This document shows positions 36,581 to 44,585 of a stretch of DNA of 64,000 nt, one piece after another. Under the pieces are notes generated by a model, which was not told where the DNA came from, searched no databases, and saw only the letters and a list, made by a program, of their open reading frames with translations. Where the stretch lies: the NCBI GenBank assembly GCA_030448265.1, contig JAUJNG010000003.1, positions 186,001-250,000 on the forward strand, written 5' to 3'. Both the position numbers and the translations under genes were made by a program. Within the stretch, counting starts at the first letter, position 1; each line of letters begins with the position of its first letter. This stretch comes from Abditibacterium sp. GTDB lineage: Bacteria > Armatimonadota > Abditibacteriia > Abditibacteriales > Abditibacteriaceae.

Positions 36581-37624
36581 TTACTGGTCGAGCATCCGGT
36601 CGATTTGGCCGCGACCCATTTTGATGAAGTTGCGCGCGATGCCCAGAAACGGCTCGATGGCGGCTTTTTCGTAACCGCTCGGCGCCTCGAACAGCGCGTT
36701 ATTGACGCTCGCGGTGTCGCGTCTGGTGAGATTGAGGTTGAGTCGAATGTCGCCGCCCAATCCCATTTGCAGCGCGGGAGGAGGCGAAACCGTGACCGTA
36801 AAGCGCACCGGCGTGCCCATAAAACCGTAGCGCGGCGACGCGGTTTCGCCGATGAGCGAGGCTAAAGCCTGATGCGCTTCGGGCGGCGCGGCCTGCCACA
36901 ACACCGGAGAGTATTCGTTGAGCCACATCGAAACCGTCGGCGCGCCGCTTTGGGCCTTGAGCGCGTTGGCACCCTGGGTGAAAGTGCGGATTTCTTCATC
37001 GCCCGCCACTTCGTCGGCGATCCACCATTCGGCGACCGTGCGAACCCACTGCGGGTCACTCTTTTTCATCGAAAAGTTAAGCAGCGAGGTGTAGCGATAG
37101 CCGCGCGACGCGAAGCCGCCAATGGTGCGTCTTTCCGGCAGGGCGCGAAAATAAGTGCGGGTGAGTTTGCGCGTCAGAGGGCTAACGACGGCGCGAATTT
37201 CCTGTCCCAGACGCGCTCGCTGCGCGGGCGTGAGTTCGGGCATATCCTCGGTGGGCAAATTGGCGCCAAGCGCTTCCCAGAAATTGAGGCGCAGACGGCC
37301 TTTGAGCGAACGATACGGCTCGTCGATGTAGGTTTTGTTGTCGGGAAGCGACAGCACAACGCGGTCATCGTCCAGGCGCTCGATGAGCTGCACCTGAGCG
37401 CGCACCGGTTTGCCACCGGCCTCTCCCATGAGTCGGGCGGCTTTGGTGGCATCGAAGGTGAGCGCGGTGCGATGTTTCTGGCCGCTCCACTCGTTTTTGA
37501 GCAGCAGAAACGCGACCGGCTTGCCCGCTCCGATTGTCACCGTGCCACGATGTTCCCACGCGACATCGGCGCGCGCGGCGCTCGCCATTCCTAGGAGGGG
37601 CACTAAAAACAGGGCAATTTTCAT
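36581..37624 (-). CDS. Exported protein of unknown function
   Basis: A 347-residue protein with a Sec signal peptide (MKIALFLVPLLGMASAARA). The mature part has mixed alpha/beta composition: strand-rich 20-110 (VTIGAGKPVAFLLLKNEW, VQLIERLDDDRVVLSLPDN), then helices with an Arg-rich stretch around 135-155, and no cysteine motifs or membrane helices. YMFMGTPVRF-like strands near 270 do not match a family I know. It stands alone between the PIN gene and a divergent ATPase gene. Likely periplasmic; no function can be assigned. Confidence 0.65.
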   Translation of the reverse strand: MKIALFLVPLLGMASAARADVAWEHRGTVTIGAGKPVAFLLLKNEWSGQKHRTALTFDATKAARLMGEAGGKPVRAQVQLIERLDDDRVVLSLPDNKTYIDEPYRSLKGRLRLNFWEALGANLPTEDMPELTPAQRARLGQEIRAVVSPLTRKLTRTYFRALPERRTIGGFASRGYRYTSLLNFSMKKSDPQWVRTVAEWWIADEVAGDEEIRTFTQGANALKAQSGAPTVSMWLNEYSPVLWQAAPPEAHQALASLIGETASPRYGFMGTPVRFTVTVSPPPALQMGLGGDIRLNLNLTRRDTASVNNALFEAPSGYEKAAIEPFLGIARNFIKMGRGQIDRMLDQ

Positions 37625-37716
37625 AAAATCGAAGTCTCCACCGAAATTGTGACATGATTTTGGGCTTTTCGCCTTATCAACAATCGGTTGGAAGTTTCTG
37701 TTTGACTGAGGAAGTT

Positions 37717-38829
37717 ATGGAAAACGGTTTAATTCTGGACAGCTTGAAGGTGCAGGGTTTTCGAGCTTTTAAAGATTTGCAGGTTGAAAAACTGGGGCGG
37801 GTGAACCTCATCACCGGCAAAAACAACGTCGGAAAAACGGGTTTGCTGGAAGCGTTGCAGGTCTACGCGCGGCGTGGCGAACCCAATGTTTTGCAATCGC
37901 TGCTGGTGCGCCGCGACGAAACCTATGCCTCGAACAGCATGAAGCAGGATGAAGCGGCGAAGTTGTTAAGTGATGTCAAACACGTTTTTCATGGACGCCC
38001 TGAAGTGGATTCCGAAGACTGTTTGTTTGAGATTGGTTCTTTTCATAATGAGCAAAATCGGGTTTCGATTCATTTGGAACAGCATGAGCCGGATGGCGAA
38101 TTGGCAGTGCCGCTTCCATTCAGCGACGAGTTGAAGGCTGTTGGCATTGTTGAATCGAAGATGCAAATTATGATGGTGAGGACAGGTTCTCAATGGATAG
38201 TTGTGCCGTTCCTTCCGTCGTATTTTCGAAGTCGTTTTATCGCGGGGATTTCGGATGAGGCGATTCCGCACACATTTGTTTGGTCGAAGGGTCTGGATAA
38301 TAGGACTCTCAGTAGGTGGTGGGACAAAATCGCGCTCACACCGATGGAAGACGACGTGATTGAGGCGCTTCAAATCATCGTCCCCGACCTTTCGCGCGTC
38401 AATTTGGTGAGCGCTCGTGAAGGCAATCCCGAACGCATTCCCGTGGTTCGGATTAAAGAACAGACAGCGCCCCTGCCGATGAAAAGTCTGGGAGAGGGCA
38501 TCAACCGGATGTTTGGTCTGGCTCTGGCGCTCGTCTCTTCGGGCGGCGGTTTGCTCATGGTGGATGAAATCGAGACGGGACTGCATTATTCGGTGCAAAC
38601 CGATATGTGGCGTTTGGTTTTCAAAACCGCCAAACGTTTAAACATTCAAGTGTTCGCCACGACTCATTCGAGTGACTGCATCCGCTCTTTTGAAGAAGCC
38701 GCGCACGAAGATCAGGAAACCGAAGGCGTTTTAATCCGCTTGGAAAACAAAAAGGGGAATGTTGTTGCCGTGCCATTCGACGAACGCAAGCTGGAAATCG
38801 CCACGCGCGAGGGAATCGAGGTTCGCTAA
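37717..38829 (+). CDS. AAA15/OLD-like ATPase of a two-gene putative defence system
   Basis: About 370 residues. LDSLKVQGFRAFKDL begins the ABC-like ATPase core, GKNNVGKT (about 26-33) is Walker A, SLGEGINRMFGLALAL is the signature-like helix, GGGLLMVDEIETGLH is Walker B with catalytic Glu, and FATTHSSDCIRSF is the switch His. A ~180-residue insert lies between. ATG 37717 has GAGGAAG 3-9 bases upstream. The stop is followed directly by the ATG of a TOPRIM gene (TAAATG). The pairing resembles OLD/Gabija-, PARIS- or AbiL-type phage defence, but exact family membership is not claimed. Codon use is visibly less GC-rich than in flanking genes, suggesting transfer. Confidence 0.8.
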   Translation: MENGLILDSLKVQGFRAFKDLQVEKLGRVNLITGKNNVGKTGLLEALQVYARRGEPNVLQSLLVRRDETYASNSMKQDEAAKLLSDVKHVFHGRPEVDSEDCLFEIGSFHNEQNRVSIHLEQHEPDGELAVPLPFSDELKAVGIVESKMQIMMVRTGSQWIVVPFLPSYFRSRFIAGISDEAIPHTFVWSKGLDNRTLSRWWDKIALTPMEDDVIEALQIIVPDLSRVNLVSAREGNPERIPVVRIKEQTAPLPMKSLGEGINRMFGLALALVSSGGGLLMVDEIETGLHYSVQTDMWRLVFKTAKRLNIQVFATTHSSDCIRSFEEAAHEDQETEGVLIRLENKKGNVVAVPFDERKLEIATREGIEVR

Positions 38830-39489
38830 ATGGGGAAGAAAAAACTGCTGGTCGAGGGCAAAGATGATGGCATCGTCATCGGAACTCTGTGCAAAAGCCA
38901 TAAATTCTGGGTGCAGCACAAAGACTATAGAGATCCGCAAAAGCCGCGCGAGGCGCCCTTTCTCTTCGAGTGCAGAAACAAGCAGAACATCGGGCAATTG
39001 CTGGATGAATTGGATGTAGAAATTGATGAAGCCGATTTGGAAGTGATGGGCATCGTTGTGGATGCCGATAACGATTTGGAGTCGCGCTGGGCTTCGCTTT
39101 CCGCCCGTCTGCAGAAGTGCGGTTATGCGCCATTGCCCGACGTTCCCGACGCGGTGGGCACCATTATTCAAGAGCCTGACTTGCCCAAACTCGGCATTTG
39201 GGTGATGCCTGACAACCAACTTGGCGGAATGTTAGAAGATTTCATCGCGCTTCTCATTCCTGACGGCGACACGCTGTGGCCTTACGCACAAAAATGTGTC
39301 GCAGAGATTGATGAAGCGCAAAGGCCATTTACGAGTCACGTTGCCAAGGCCAACATTCACACCTGGTTGGCATGGCAAAAAACGCCAGGCAGACCCCTGG
39401 GCAGCGCCATCAACGAGCATTATCTCCAAGCAGACGCGCCTCACGCCCTGATTTTTATCGAGTGGATCAAGCGCTTATTTAACGCTTAA
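38830..39489 (+). CDS. DUF3226-like TOPRIM protein, partner of the ATPase
   Basis: A 219-residue protein with TOPRIM-fold signatures: KKLLVEGKDDGIVIGTL (catalytic Glu in LVEGKDD) and MGIVVDADNDLESRW (Asp-X-Asp). The region with VMPDNQLGGMLEDFIALLI matches DUF3226. It starts on the base after the ATPase stop, so translation is coupled. In OLD-type and PARIS-type systems an ATPase senses phage proteins or DNA ends and releases or activates a TOPRIM nuclease; the same division of labour is inferred. The nucleic acid target is unknown. A 3' hairpin at 39575-39600 probably ends the unit. Confidence 0.8.
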   Translation: MGKKKLLVEGKDDGIVIGTLCKSHKFWVQHKDYRDPQKPREAPFLFECRNKQNIGQLLDELDVEIDEADLEVMGIVVDADNDLESRWASLSARLQKCGYAPLPDVPDAVGTIIQEPDLPKLGIWVMPDNQLGGMLEDFIALLIPDGDTLWPYAQKCVAEIDEAQRPFTSHVAKANIHTWLAWQKTPGRPLGSAINEHYLQADAPHALIFIEWIKRLFNA

Positions 39490-39574
39490 AGCTTCACACG
39501 CGATAGGCAATGACGGGCAATGAATTGCAACCTGGCCAACGAATTGGTAGTCTTTAGGGTAGTTACGAGGGGGT

Positions 39575-39606
39575 CGGCTCTTTTCAAGGAGCCGGCTCCC
39601 TTTCTT
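39575..39606 (+). terminator. Probable terminator after the ATPase/TOPRIM pair
   Basis: CGGCTC (39575-39580) can pair with GAGCCG (39589-39594), and the overlapping GGAGCCGGCTCC (39588-39599) is a perfect palindrome, followed by CTTTCTTTATTT. The stem is short but the trailing T-rich stretch fits a terminator. Confidence 0.5.
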
Positions 39607-39787
39607 TATTTGGGGCCTCACTTTGGTGCGAGAGTGCGTCCAATGCAGCAATTTTCAACGGATGCAGAACCAACTTCCTCATTAAAATAAGCCAAAGGCG
39701 TGTTATCGAGTCCCTTTGGGTTTGTCCAACCGCTTTTTCAACTTCGTCGCGTCCCTTTTGGGTCTCCATCAACCTGTCAACCAAACG

Positions 39788-39814
39788 AAAACCCCGCGCC
39801 TGGGGCGCGGGGTT
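39788..39814 (-). terminator. Rho-independent terminator of the 3D-domain gene
   Basis: CCCCGCGCC and GGCGCGGGG pair perfectly around TGG, with a T-rich tail (GGGGTTTTCGTTT) on the minus strand, about 20 bases after the 3D-domain gene's stop codon. Confidence 0.9.
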
Positions 39815-39832
39815 TGGGTTGGAAAAGTGGGA

Positions 39833-41182
39833 TTAGCGTCCCAAAATCCACACTTTCATGCGTCTTCTGCCGTGCCTGAACGCGGCGGAAGGCGAATTGA
39901 ACGCGAGATCGATGCGGTTCCCTTTGATGGCGCCGCCGGTATCGCAGGCGAAACCGTAGCCGTAGCCTTCGATGTAGAGCTTGGAGCCGAGCGGAATCAC
40001 GCGTGGATCGACCGCGACGGCGCCGTAGGTGCAGCGCACGCCGGTCGCCGTCCAGTTGCCGATGGCGCCACCGGCGGGGCCAGCAGAATAGCCCGTCGCC
40101 ACGACGGAAAGCGATTTGACGGGCGCAAACGTGTTGGGATTGGCCGGAGCAAGCATGCGGTCGCGCGGCGTGCCGCCACGATAACTCAGGGCGCGTGCGT
40201 AGCGGCGATGGGGCCGCACGTTGTTGGGTAGCAGGTGCGAATTCACGCCCAGCGCCACGATTTTATGCTGCGGCGCGCGCGCGATGCGCTGGGAAACGAA
40301 ATCGCGCTTGGTCACGGTGCCGTCGCGTGTCCAGACGCGCTCGGTGATCTCGAAACTGCCCGCTTTGCCTGGTTCGAGCGTTTGTTTGTCGCCCGCGCGC
40401 AGAACAGTGGTCGGTTTGTAGCGCAGTTCGAAAGCGATGGGAGTGCGGCGGGTTTGCAATTGCGCTTTGATGCGCGTGACGCGAACGACCTGGCCGTCGC
40501 GCACCAGGGCGGAAGCGTCGGGCGTGGTGCGGTCGATGGCGGCGAGGGAAATCCCCATCGCGGCCAGCGCCTGGCCGACAGTCATTTTGGGTTTCACAGC
40601 GATTTTGCCCTGCCGATTTTGCCCGCCGACAATCGCGCGAACCCGAATCGTGGGCTGAGGCGCGACCGAAACTTTTTCGGCGACTTTTTCAACCGCAATT
40701 GGAGCGGGCACGATGGCCGTCGCCGCAGAAGGCGACGCGGGGGGAGAATCGGGAGCGTTTGTGGCGGCATCCGCAGGGGATGGCGCGTCCGATGCGGGCT
40801 GTGAAGGGGACGGCGATGAGGACGGCGACGCGGGCAAGGGCGCTATTGCGTCGATGGGCGTGGTGGTGGAGTCGGACGGAGCGGAATTCGCGTGGGGCGA
40901 ATTCGCGGGTGCGGCGGGAGGCGCCGGTGCGGTGGTCTGCGGAGAGACCGAAGGTGGTGAGACCGAGGGCGGCGCAAAAGTTGGCGGGAGGCCAGGTTGG
41001 TTGGCTTCCGAACGAATCGAAAGGGAGCCGGAGAAAAAAAGCGCGCTCGAAACCAAAGTCAAAAAGGAAACTTTGCGATTCAGGCGCGACGCGCTCGCTT
41101 TGCGAAACCGGTTCGTCCATTGGGGCGACGAAAGGGATTTCACATGGGGGCGGCGCGAGTTTGGTGCGGGTGTTGGCACCAT
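39833..41182 (-). CDS. G5/3D-domain cell-wall protein (Rpf/YabE-like)
   Basis: About 449 residues. A basic N-terminus and one hydrophobic segment (VSFLTLVSSALFF) are followed by a ~115-residue Pro/Ser/Ala-rich linker, a DUF348-like unit (GGQNRQGKIAVKPKMTVGQA), a G5-like domain (ITERVWTRDGTVTKRD) and a C-terminal 3D domain with ATGYSAG, GAVAVDPRVIPLGSKLYIEG, CDTGGAIKGNRIDLAF and HGRRRMKVWIL. The three Asp are the 3D signature. These proteins act on peptidoglycan; in YocH/RpfB relatives the double-psi barrel is lytic. ATG 41182 was chosen because AGAGGTGA lies 4-11 bases upstream; a longer TTG start would lie in the tail of a terminator. Confidence 0.85.
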   Translation of the reverse strand: MVPTPAPNSRRPHVKSLSSPQWTNRFRKASASRLNRKVSFLTLVSSALFFSGSLSIRSEANQPGLPPTFAPPSVSPPSVSPQTTAPAPPAAPANSPHANSAPSDSTTTPIDAIAPLPASPSSSPSPSQPASDAPSPADAATNAPDSPPASPSAATAIVPAPIAVEKVAEKVSVAPQPTIRVRAIVGGQNRQGKIAVKPKMTVGQALAAMGISLAAIDRTTPDASALVRDGQVVRVTRIKAQLQTRRTPIAFELRYKPTTVLRAGDKQTLEPGKAGSFEITERVWTRDGTVTKRDFVSQRIARAPQHKIVALGVNSHLLPNNVRPHRRYARALSYRGGTPRDRMLAPANPNTFAPVKSLSVVATGYSAGPAGGAIGNWTATGVRCTYGAVAVDPRVIPLGSKLYIEGYGYGFACDTGGAIKGNRIDLAFNSPSAAFRHGRRRMKVWILGR

Positions 41183-41249
41183 TGCATCACCTCTTGAGAT
41201 TTGGGGCGCCGCTTGCATCTTCGCATCGCGAAAAAACAGCGCCAGAGAC

Positions 41250-41278
41250 AAAAAAGGCGACCTTTTTGGGAAGTCGCC
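41250..41278 (-). terminator. Rho-independent terminator downstream of tRNA-Arg
   Basis: On the minus strand GGCGAC, an 11-base loop, GTCGCC and then TTTTTT. It ends transcription from the tRNA cluster and lies about 68 bases before the 3D gene start, so the 3D gene either has its own promoter in that short stretch or is controlled by readthrough. Confidence 0.85.
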
Positions 41279-41399
41279 GATGAAATTCTAAAGGGGTTGG
41301 CCGAGAAGCGCAAGGAGTGACAAGTTATCACTGCGAATTCAATTGAAAATGAGGTATAAAGCGTTTTCGGCCCCGAATTGGAGCGTGCCGCGCAGTGAA

Positions 41400-41471
41400 T
41401 AGCCCGTAGAGGAATCGAACCTCTATGAATTGCTTAGAAGGCAACCGCTCTATCCATTGAGCTAACGGGCC
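41400..41471 (-). tRNA. tRNA-Arg (anticodon TCT)
   Basis: The reverse complement folds as a cloverleaf: acceptor GGCCCGT with ACGGGCT (G-U at the first pair), D-arm AGCTCAATGGATAGAGC, anticodon loop CTTCTAA giving TCT, T-arm AGAGG TTCGATT CCTCT, discriminator A. CCA is not encoded. It is the last of three tRNAs on this strand. Confidence 0.93.
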
Positions 41472-41478
41472 AAACGAA

Positions 41479-41510
41479 AAAGGAGGAAAACACGGATGTT
41501 TTCCTCCTTT
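41479..41510 (-). terminator. Terminator-like hairpin between tRNA-Gly and tRNA-Arg
   Basis: AAAGGAGGAAAAC (41479-41491) pairs perfectly with 41498-41510 across a 6-base loop. On the minus strand the stem is followed by TTTTTCG. It may release the Pro-Gly transcript before tRNA-Arg or serve as a processing site. Confidence 0.75.
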
Positions 41511-41517
41511 GGGGGAG

Positions 41518-41588
41518 AGCGGAAGGCGGGAATCGAACCCGCGCGGTCAGTTTGGAAAACTGAGGTTCTACCATTAAACTACTCCCGC
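41518..41588 (-). tRNA. tRNA-Gly (anticodon TCC)
   Basis: Reverse-complement cloverleaf: acceptor GCGGGAG with CTTCCGC, D-arm with TTTAATGGTAGAA, anticodon loop TTTCCAA giving TCC, T-arm GCGGG TTCGATT CCCGC, discriminator T as usual for bacterial tRNA-Gly. CCA is not encoded. Confidence 0.95.
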
Positions 41589-41644
41589 ATTTGGCTTTGA
41601 AGTGTGACAATTCGGCGAAATTTCGTCAACCGAAATTCGCTCAA

Positions 41645-41718
41645 TCGGGGCAGCCGGATTCGAACCGACGACCTTCTGGTCCCAAACCAGACGCGCTACC
41701 AAGCTGCGCCATGCCCCG
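41645..41718 (-). tRNA. tRNA-Pro (anticodon TGG)
   Basis: Reverse-complement cloverleaf: acceptor CGGGGCA with TGCCCCG, D-arm GGCGCAGCTTGGTAGCGC, anticodon loop TTTGGGA giving TGG, T-arm with GGTTCGAATCC, discriminator A. Its 5' end is only 7 bases from the stop codon of the upstream HNH gene. Confidence 0.95.
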
Positions 41719-41725
41719 CCTCTAT

Positions 41726-42217
41726 TCACAGGGAAATTAATCCGGCGTGAATCGCGGCATGGCAATTTTTACATAAAACCACACAGCCGCGCAATTCTTT
41801 TTCGATTTCGTCGAAGCTCCAGCCGCGCATCGCATGGAAATTGGGGTCTTTGATGGTGGGATCGATGTGATGCACATCGAGCGCGACTTCAAACTTCTCG
41901 AACCCGCACAACGTGCATTTGGCGTCCAGATGAGCCAGAGCTTGGCGCCGCGCATCGCCGCGCCGTTTCTTTTCTTCCATTTCGTAGCAGCTTCGGCAAA
42001 TCGCTTTGTGTCCGGTGAACTTGGCGGCGTCGGTTTCGCCGCAGCGAGCGCACAAAAACAATTTTTCCGCGTCCGTTTCGAGTCCGTATTTTTTGAGCCA
42101 GCGCCGCACATTGATTTGCGAACAGCCGATTTCGAGCGCGATTTGCGACGCGCTCAGTCCCCGCTCAATTAGGGCTTCAAGCTGCGCCTCGCTGGGCGAA
42201 ATGACCAGTTTGCTCAC
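41726..42217 (-). CDS. HNH endonuclease-like protein with helix-turn-helix and zinc ribbons
   Basis: A 163-residue protein. Residues ~8-45 form a helix-turn-helix (EALIERGLSASQIALEIGCS). A CARC/CRSC zinc pair follows at about 56-77, then an HNH domain with CTLCGFEKFEVALDVHHID and LCKNCHAAIHAG (His-His, Asn and His at the usual places, two CxxC zinc clusters). This architecture is seen in stand-alone and phage-type HNH nucleases. The stop lies 7 bases from tRNA-Pro, so the gene and the tRNA cluster may share a transcript. No intron or intein is seen nearby. Biological role unknown. Confidence 0.82.
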   Translation of the reverse strand: MSKLVISPSEAQLEALIERGLSASQIALEIGCSQINVRRWLKKYGLETDAEKLFLCARCGETDAAKFTGHKAICRSCYEMEEKKRRGDARRQALAHLDAKCTLCGFEKFEVALDVHHIDPTIKDPNFHAMRGWSFDEIEKELRGCVVLCKNCHAAIHAGLISL

Positions 42218-42226
42218 GACTTAATT

Positions 42227-43261
42227 TTAAACCAATTCCACGTCCGCTGCGCCTTGATGCTGGATGATGCGCCCGATCTCGAACGCCTCGATGTTCTGCG
42301 ATTGCAAATGCGAAATCGCCGCGCCCACCTCTTCGCGCGCGACGACGGCGACCATGCCGATGCCCATGTTGAAAGTCGTGAACATTTCGCGCTCTTCGAC
42401 CTTCCCGCGCTTCCCAATCAGCGAAAAAAGCGGCGCAACCGGCCACGAACCGCGTGAAATCTGCGCGCGCGCATTTTCGGGCAAAGCGCGCGGGATATTT
42501 TCGTAAAATCCGCCGCCGGTAATGTTGGCAATCGCCCTCACTTCGACGGTTTCGAACAGCGACAACACCGGTTGGACATAAATTCGCGTCGGTTCGAGCA
42601 GCGCCTCGCCAATTTTTGCGCCCAGTTCTGCGGAGTGAAAATCATAGCCCAACGGTTCTAAAATTTTGCGCGCCAGCGAATAGCCGTTGGAGTGCAAACC
42701 GCTCGAAGCCAGACCGATGATCGCGTCGCCAACTTCCACCCTCGATCCGTCGATGATCTTCGGCTTGTCCACGACGCCCACGGTAAAACCGGCCAAGTCG
42801 TATTCGCCTGGCGCGTAAAAACCTGGCAGTTCCGCCGTTTCGCCGCCAATGAGCGCGCAGCCCGCCTCGACGCAACCGTCGGCGATGCCCTTCACCACGT
42901 TTTCGGCGTCATCGGGCGAGAGTTTTCCGGTCGCAAAATAATCCAGAAAAAACAATGGTTTGGCGCCCAGGCAGATGAGGTCGTTGACGCACATCGCCAC
43001 CAGATCGCGGCCCACGGTGTCGTGACGGCCTAAATCGAAGGCGATTTTGAGTTTGGTGCCTACTCCGTCGGTCGAGGAGACCAGAATCGGCTCGGAATAT
43101 GTCGAAAAGTCGTGTTGAAAAAGGGCGCCGAAGCCGCCGATGCCGCTCAAAACGCCAGGGGTTCGCGTGCGCTGCGCGTGCGGTTTGATGCGGCGCACTA
43201 ACTCGTTTCCGGCCTCGATATTCACGCCGGATTGGGCGTAGGTTGCGGGAAGATTGCTCAT
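42227..43261 (-). CDS. purM: Phosphoribosylformylglycinamidine cyclo-ligase (AIR synthetase)
   Basis: A 344-residue enzyme of purine synthesis that converts FGAM to AIR using ATP. Signatures are GVLSGIGGFGALF, SSTDGVGTKLKIAF, HDTVGRDLVAMCVND, CALIGGETAELPGFY and NITGGGFYENIPRALP, all in normal order, and length is as expected (about 340). ATG 43261 precedes MSNLPATYAQSGVNIEAGN, the usual N-terminus. The other purine gene here, purF, is 2.3 kb upstream on the same strand, with an IS element and an Ala-rich gene between, so the pair may once have been closer. Confidence 0.96.
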   Translation of the reverse strand: MSNLPATYAQSGVNIEAGNELVRRIKPHAQRTRTPGVLSGIGGFGALFQHDFSTYSEPILVSSTDGVGTKLKIAFDLGRHDTVGRDLVAMCVNDLICLGAKPLFFLDYFATGKLSPDDAENVVKGIADGCVEAGCALIGGETAELPGFYAPGEYDLAGFTVGVVDKPKIIDGSRVEVGDAIIGLASSGLHSNGYSLARKILEPLGYDFHSAELGAKIGEALLEPTRIYVQPVLSLFETVEVRAIANITGGGFYENIPRALPENARAQISRGSWPVAPLFSLIGKRGKVEEREMFTTFNMGIGMVAVVAREEVGAAISHLQSQNIEAFEIGRIIQHQGAADVELV

Positions 43262-43381
43262 TGTGGAAGAAATTTAACCACAGAGACACGGAGACACAGA
43301 AAATTTCGGAAATAATCCGCCCTTTTCAGCATCTGCGTTTATCCGCGTTCATCTGTGGTTGAAAACTGAAACCTTTCCACA

Positions 43382-43420
43382 AATGACAATGCCCGAACAC
43401 AAGGTTCGGGCATTGTCATT
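43382..43420. repeat. Perfect 17-bp hairpin
   Basis: AATGACAATGCCCGAAC (43382-43398) and its exact complement (43404-43420) flank the 5-base loop ACAAG. It is GC-moderate and followed by GGTTATAG rather than a T-run on the plus strand. Role unclear: terminator or mobile-element remnant. Confidence 0.8.
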
Positions 43421-43456
43421 GGTTATAGCGGATTACGCCATGGAAGCTACAGTTCG

Positions 43457-43548
43457 TCATTCTGAGGGGAGCCGTGCGACCCGAAGAATCTGACCTAACA
43501 GTCACCAGAGATTCTTCGGATCGCACGGCTCCCCTCAGAATGACGATT
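43457..43548. repeat. Palindrome related to family C
   Basis: GTCATTCTGAGGGGAGCCGT and GAAGAATCT on the left (43457-43492) pair with 43510-43548 on the right, with a ~17-base centre. The ends match the GTCATTC(T/C)GAGG theme of the copies at 6005 and 53415, but the core differs. It ends 8 bases before the left end of the IS element. Confidence 0.8.
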
Positions 43549-43556
43549 GCGCGTGT

Positions 43557-44572
43557 GTAGCTAACGCGAAGTGCAAGTTGTAAAACGCCCAAGAACATGG
43601 TGAACCAATTGGTGCCAACCGGAGGACACCATGAACTTGGACGAGATGATTATAGCGGTGTATTGCACCGTAGACGATGCCGTGAAACAGCTTTTGCCCC
43701 AACTGCCCCAAGGCCGCTTGCGCCAGAGCGGGCCACCCCCGCTCCTGAGCGAGAGCGAAGTGCTCACCATTGAGGTGATGGGCTTGTTTCTGGGTCATGC
43801 ACAGGACACAGCCACCTTCGACCTGTTCAGGCGCCAGCACCATACCCTGTTTCCGGTTCTGCCGCAGGTGCATCGCACCACCTACACCCGCCAGAGCGCC
43901 AATTTGTGGCGCCTCAAGGAACAGGTGTGGCAACATCTGGTGAATCAATTGCCTCATCATGCCCATCTGCACTTTCTCGACAGCGTGCCTTTGCCGGTGT
44001 GCCGCTTTGCCCGCGCCTCCTTCTGCCGCCGCTTTAAGTGCCAAGAGGCTACAGGTCTTCAAGCCAGCTACGGCTTTGATCATGTCGCTCGCCAGACCTT
44101 CTACGGCTTCCGCTTGCACTTGCAGGTCTCCTTTCCAGGCGTTGTGCGGCGCTTGGTGATAACACCCGCTCATGTCGCCGATGTGGCCGCAACACCTGAC
44201 CTGATGCAAGATGTGGAAGGCGTGGTCATTGGTGACCGCAACTACCACTCACCAGCCTTGCAAGAAGAACTTAAAACAGTGGCACCTCATGCTCGCTTAC
44301 TCACCCCGCCCAAGAAGAAGACGTCCGCAGAGGACAAAAGGCGCAGCGCCCTCTTGAGCCGCTTGCGCTACCGCATCGAGACGGTCATTAGCCAGTGGTG
44401 CGGGCGCTTGCAACTCAAGGCGTGTCACGCCCGCGACACCTGGCACCTGAGCAGCCGACTACTGCGCGCCGTCCTGTGCCACACACTTTGTATCTTCCTG
44501 GCGTATCAACACGGCTTCAAGCCTCTCCAGTTCGCCAAACTCCTCGACTAACTTGCACATCGCGTTAGCTAC
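43557..44572 (+). mobile_element. IS982-family insertion sequence (about 1.0 kb)
   Basis: The element is bounded by terminal inverted repeats of ~23 bases with one mismatch: GTAGCTAACGCGAAGTGCAA at 43557 and the complement of GTAGCTAACGCGATGTGCAA ending at 44572. It holds one transposase gene filling nearly the whole length. No clear target-site duplication is visible. It lies between two palindromic elements (43457-43548 and 44586-44768), consistent with insertion into a gap rich in such repeats. Confidence 0.85.
43631..44551 (+). CDS. IS982-family transposase
   Basis: A 306-residue DDE transposase, intact. MIIAVYCTVDDAVKQLL and LSESEVLTIEVMGLFLG are the IS982 N-terminal signatures. HFLDSVPLPVCRFARA carries the first catalytic Asp, GVVIGDRNYHSPALQEEL the second, and YRIETVISQWCGRLQL the Glu. 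FYGFRLHLQVSFPGVVRRLV is the core strand. It should cut and paste the element through the terminal repeats. Ribosome site GGAGGACACC ends just before the ATG. Stop TAA at 44549-44551 abuts the right terminal repeat. Confidence 0.93.
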   Translation: MNLDEMIIAVYCTVDDAVKQLLPQLPQGRLRQSGPPPLLSESEVLTIEVMGLFLGHAQDTATFDLFRRQHHTLFPVLPQVHRTTYTRQSANLWRLKEQVWQHLVNQLPHHAHLHFLDSVPLPVCRFARASFCRRFKCQEATGLQASYGFDHVARQTFYGFRLHLQVSFPGVVRRLVITPAHVADVAATPDLMQDVEGVVIGDRNYHSPALQEELKTVAPHARLLTPPKKKTSAEDKRRSALLSRLRYRIETVISQWCGRLQLKACHARDTWHLSSRLLRAVLCHTLCIFLAYQHGFKPLQFAKLLD

Positions 44573-44585
44573 CATTGCTTTAGCT

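Larger units (their letters stand above)
39490..39832. other. Intergenic region with two opposed terminators
   Basis: This 343-base gap between the TOPRIM gene and the convergent 3D gene holds a plus-strand hairpin (39575-39600) and a minus-strand terminator (39788-39814). The ~190 bases between are relatively AT-rich. A 66-codon minus-strand frame there has no supporting motif or ribosome site, and nothing else is evident. Confidence 0.5.
43262..43556. other. Intergenic region before the IS element: three palindromic elements
   Basis: From left to right: a loose ACCACAGAGACACGGAGACA type repeat (43276-43362), a perfect 17-bp hairpin (43382-43420) and a family C-like palindrome (43457-43548). 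No gene or clear promoter is seen, although purM must be started from here. Confidence 0.6.

Noticed and set aside
39584..39784. 66-codon minus-strand frame between two terminators
   Set aside because: It ends inside a terminator hairpin, has no ribosome site and no recognisable motif.
41182..41400. Riboswitch (c-di-AMP type) upstream of the 3D-domain gene
   Set aside because: Such genes are often under this riboswitch, but the conserved core could not be found. The hairpin at 41250-41278 is better explained as the terminator of the tRNA cluster.
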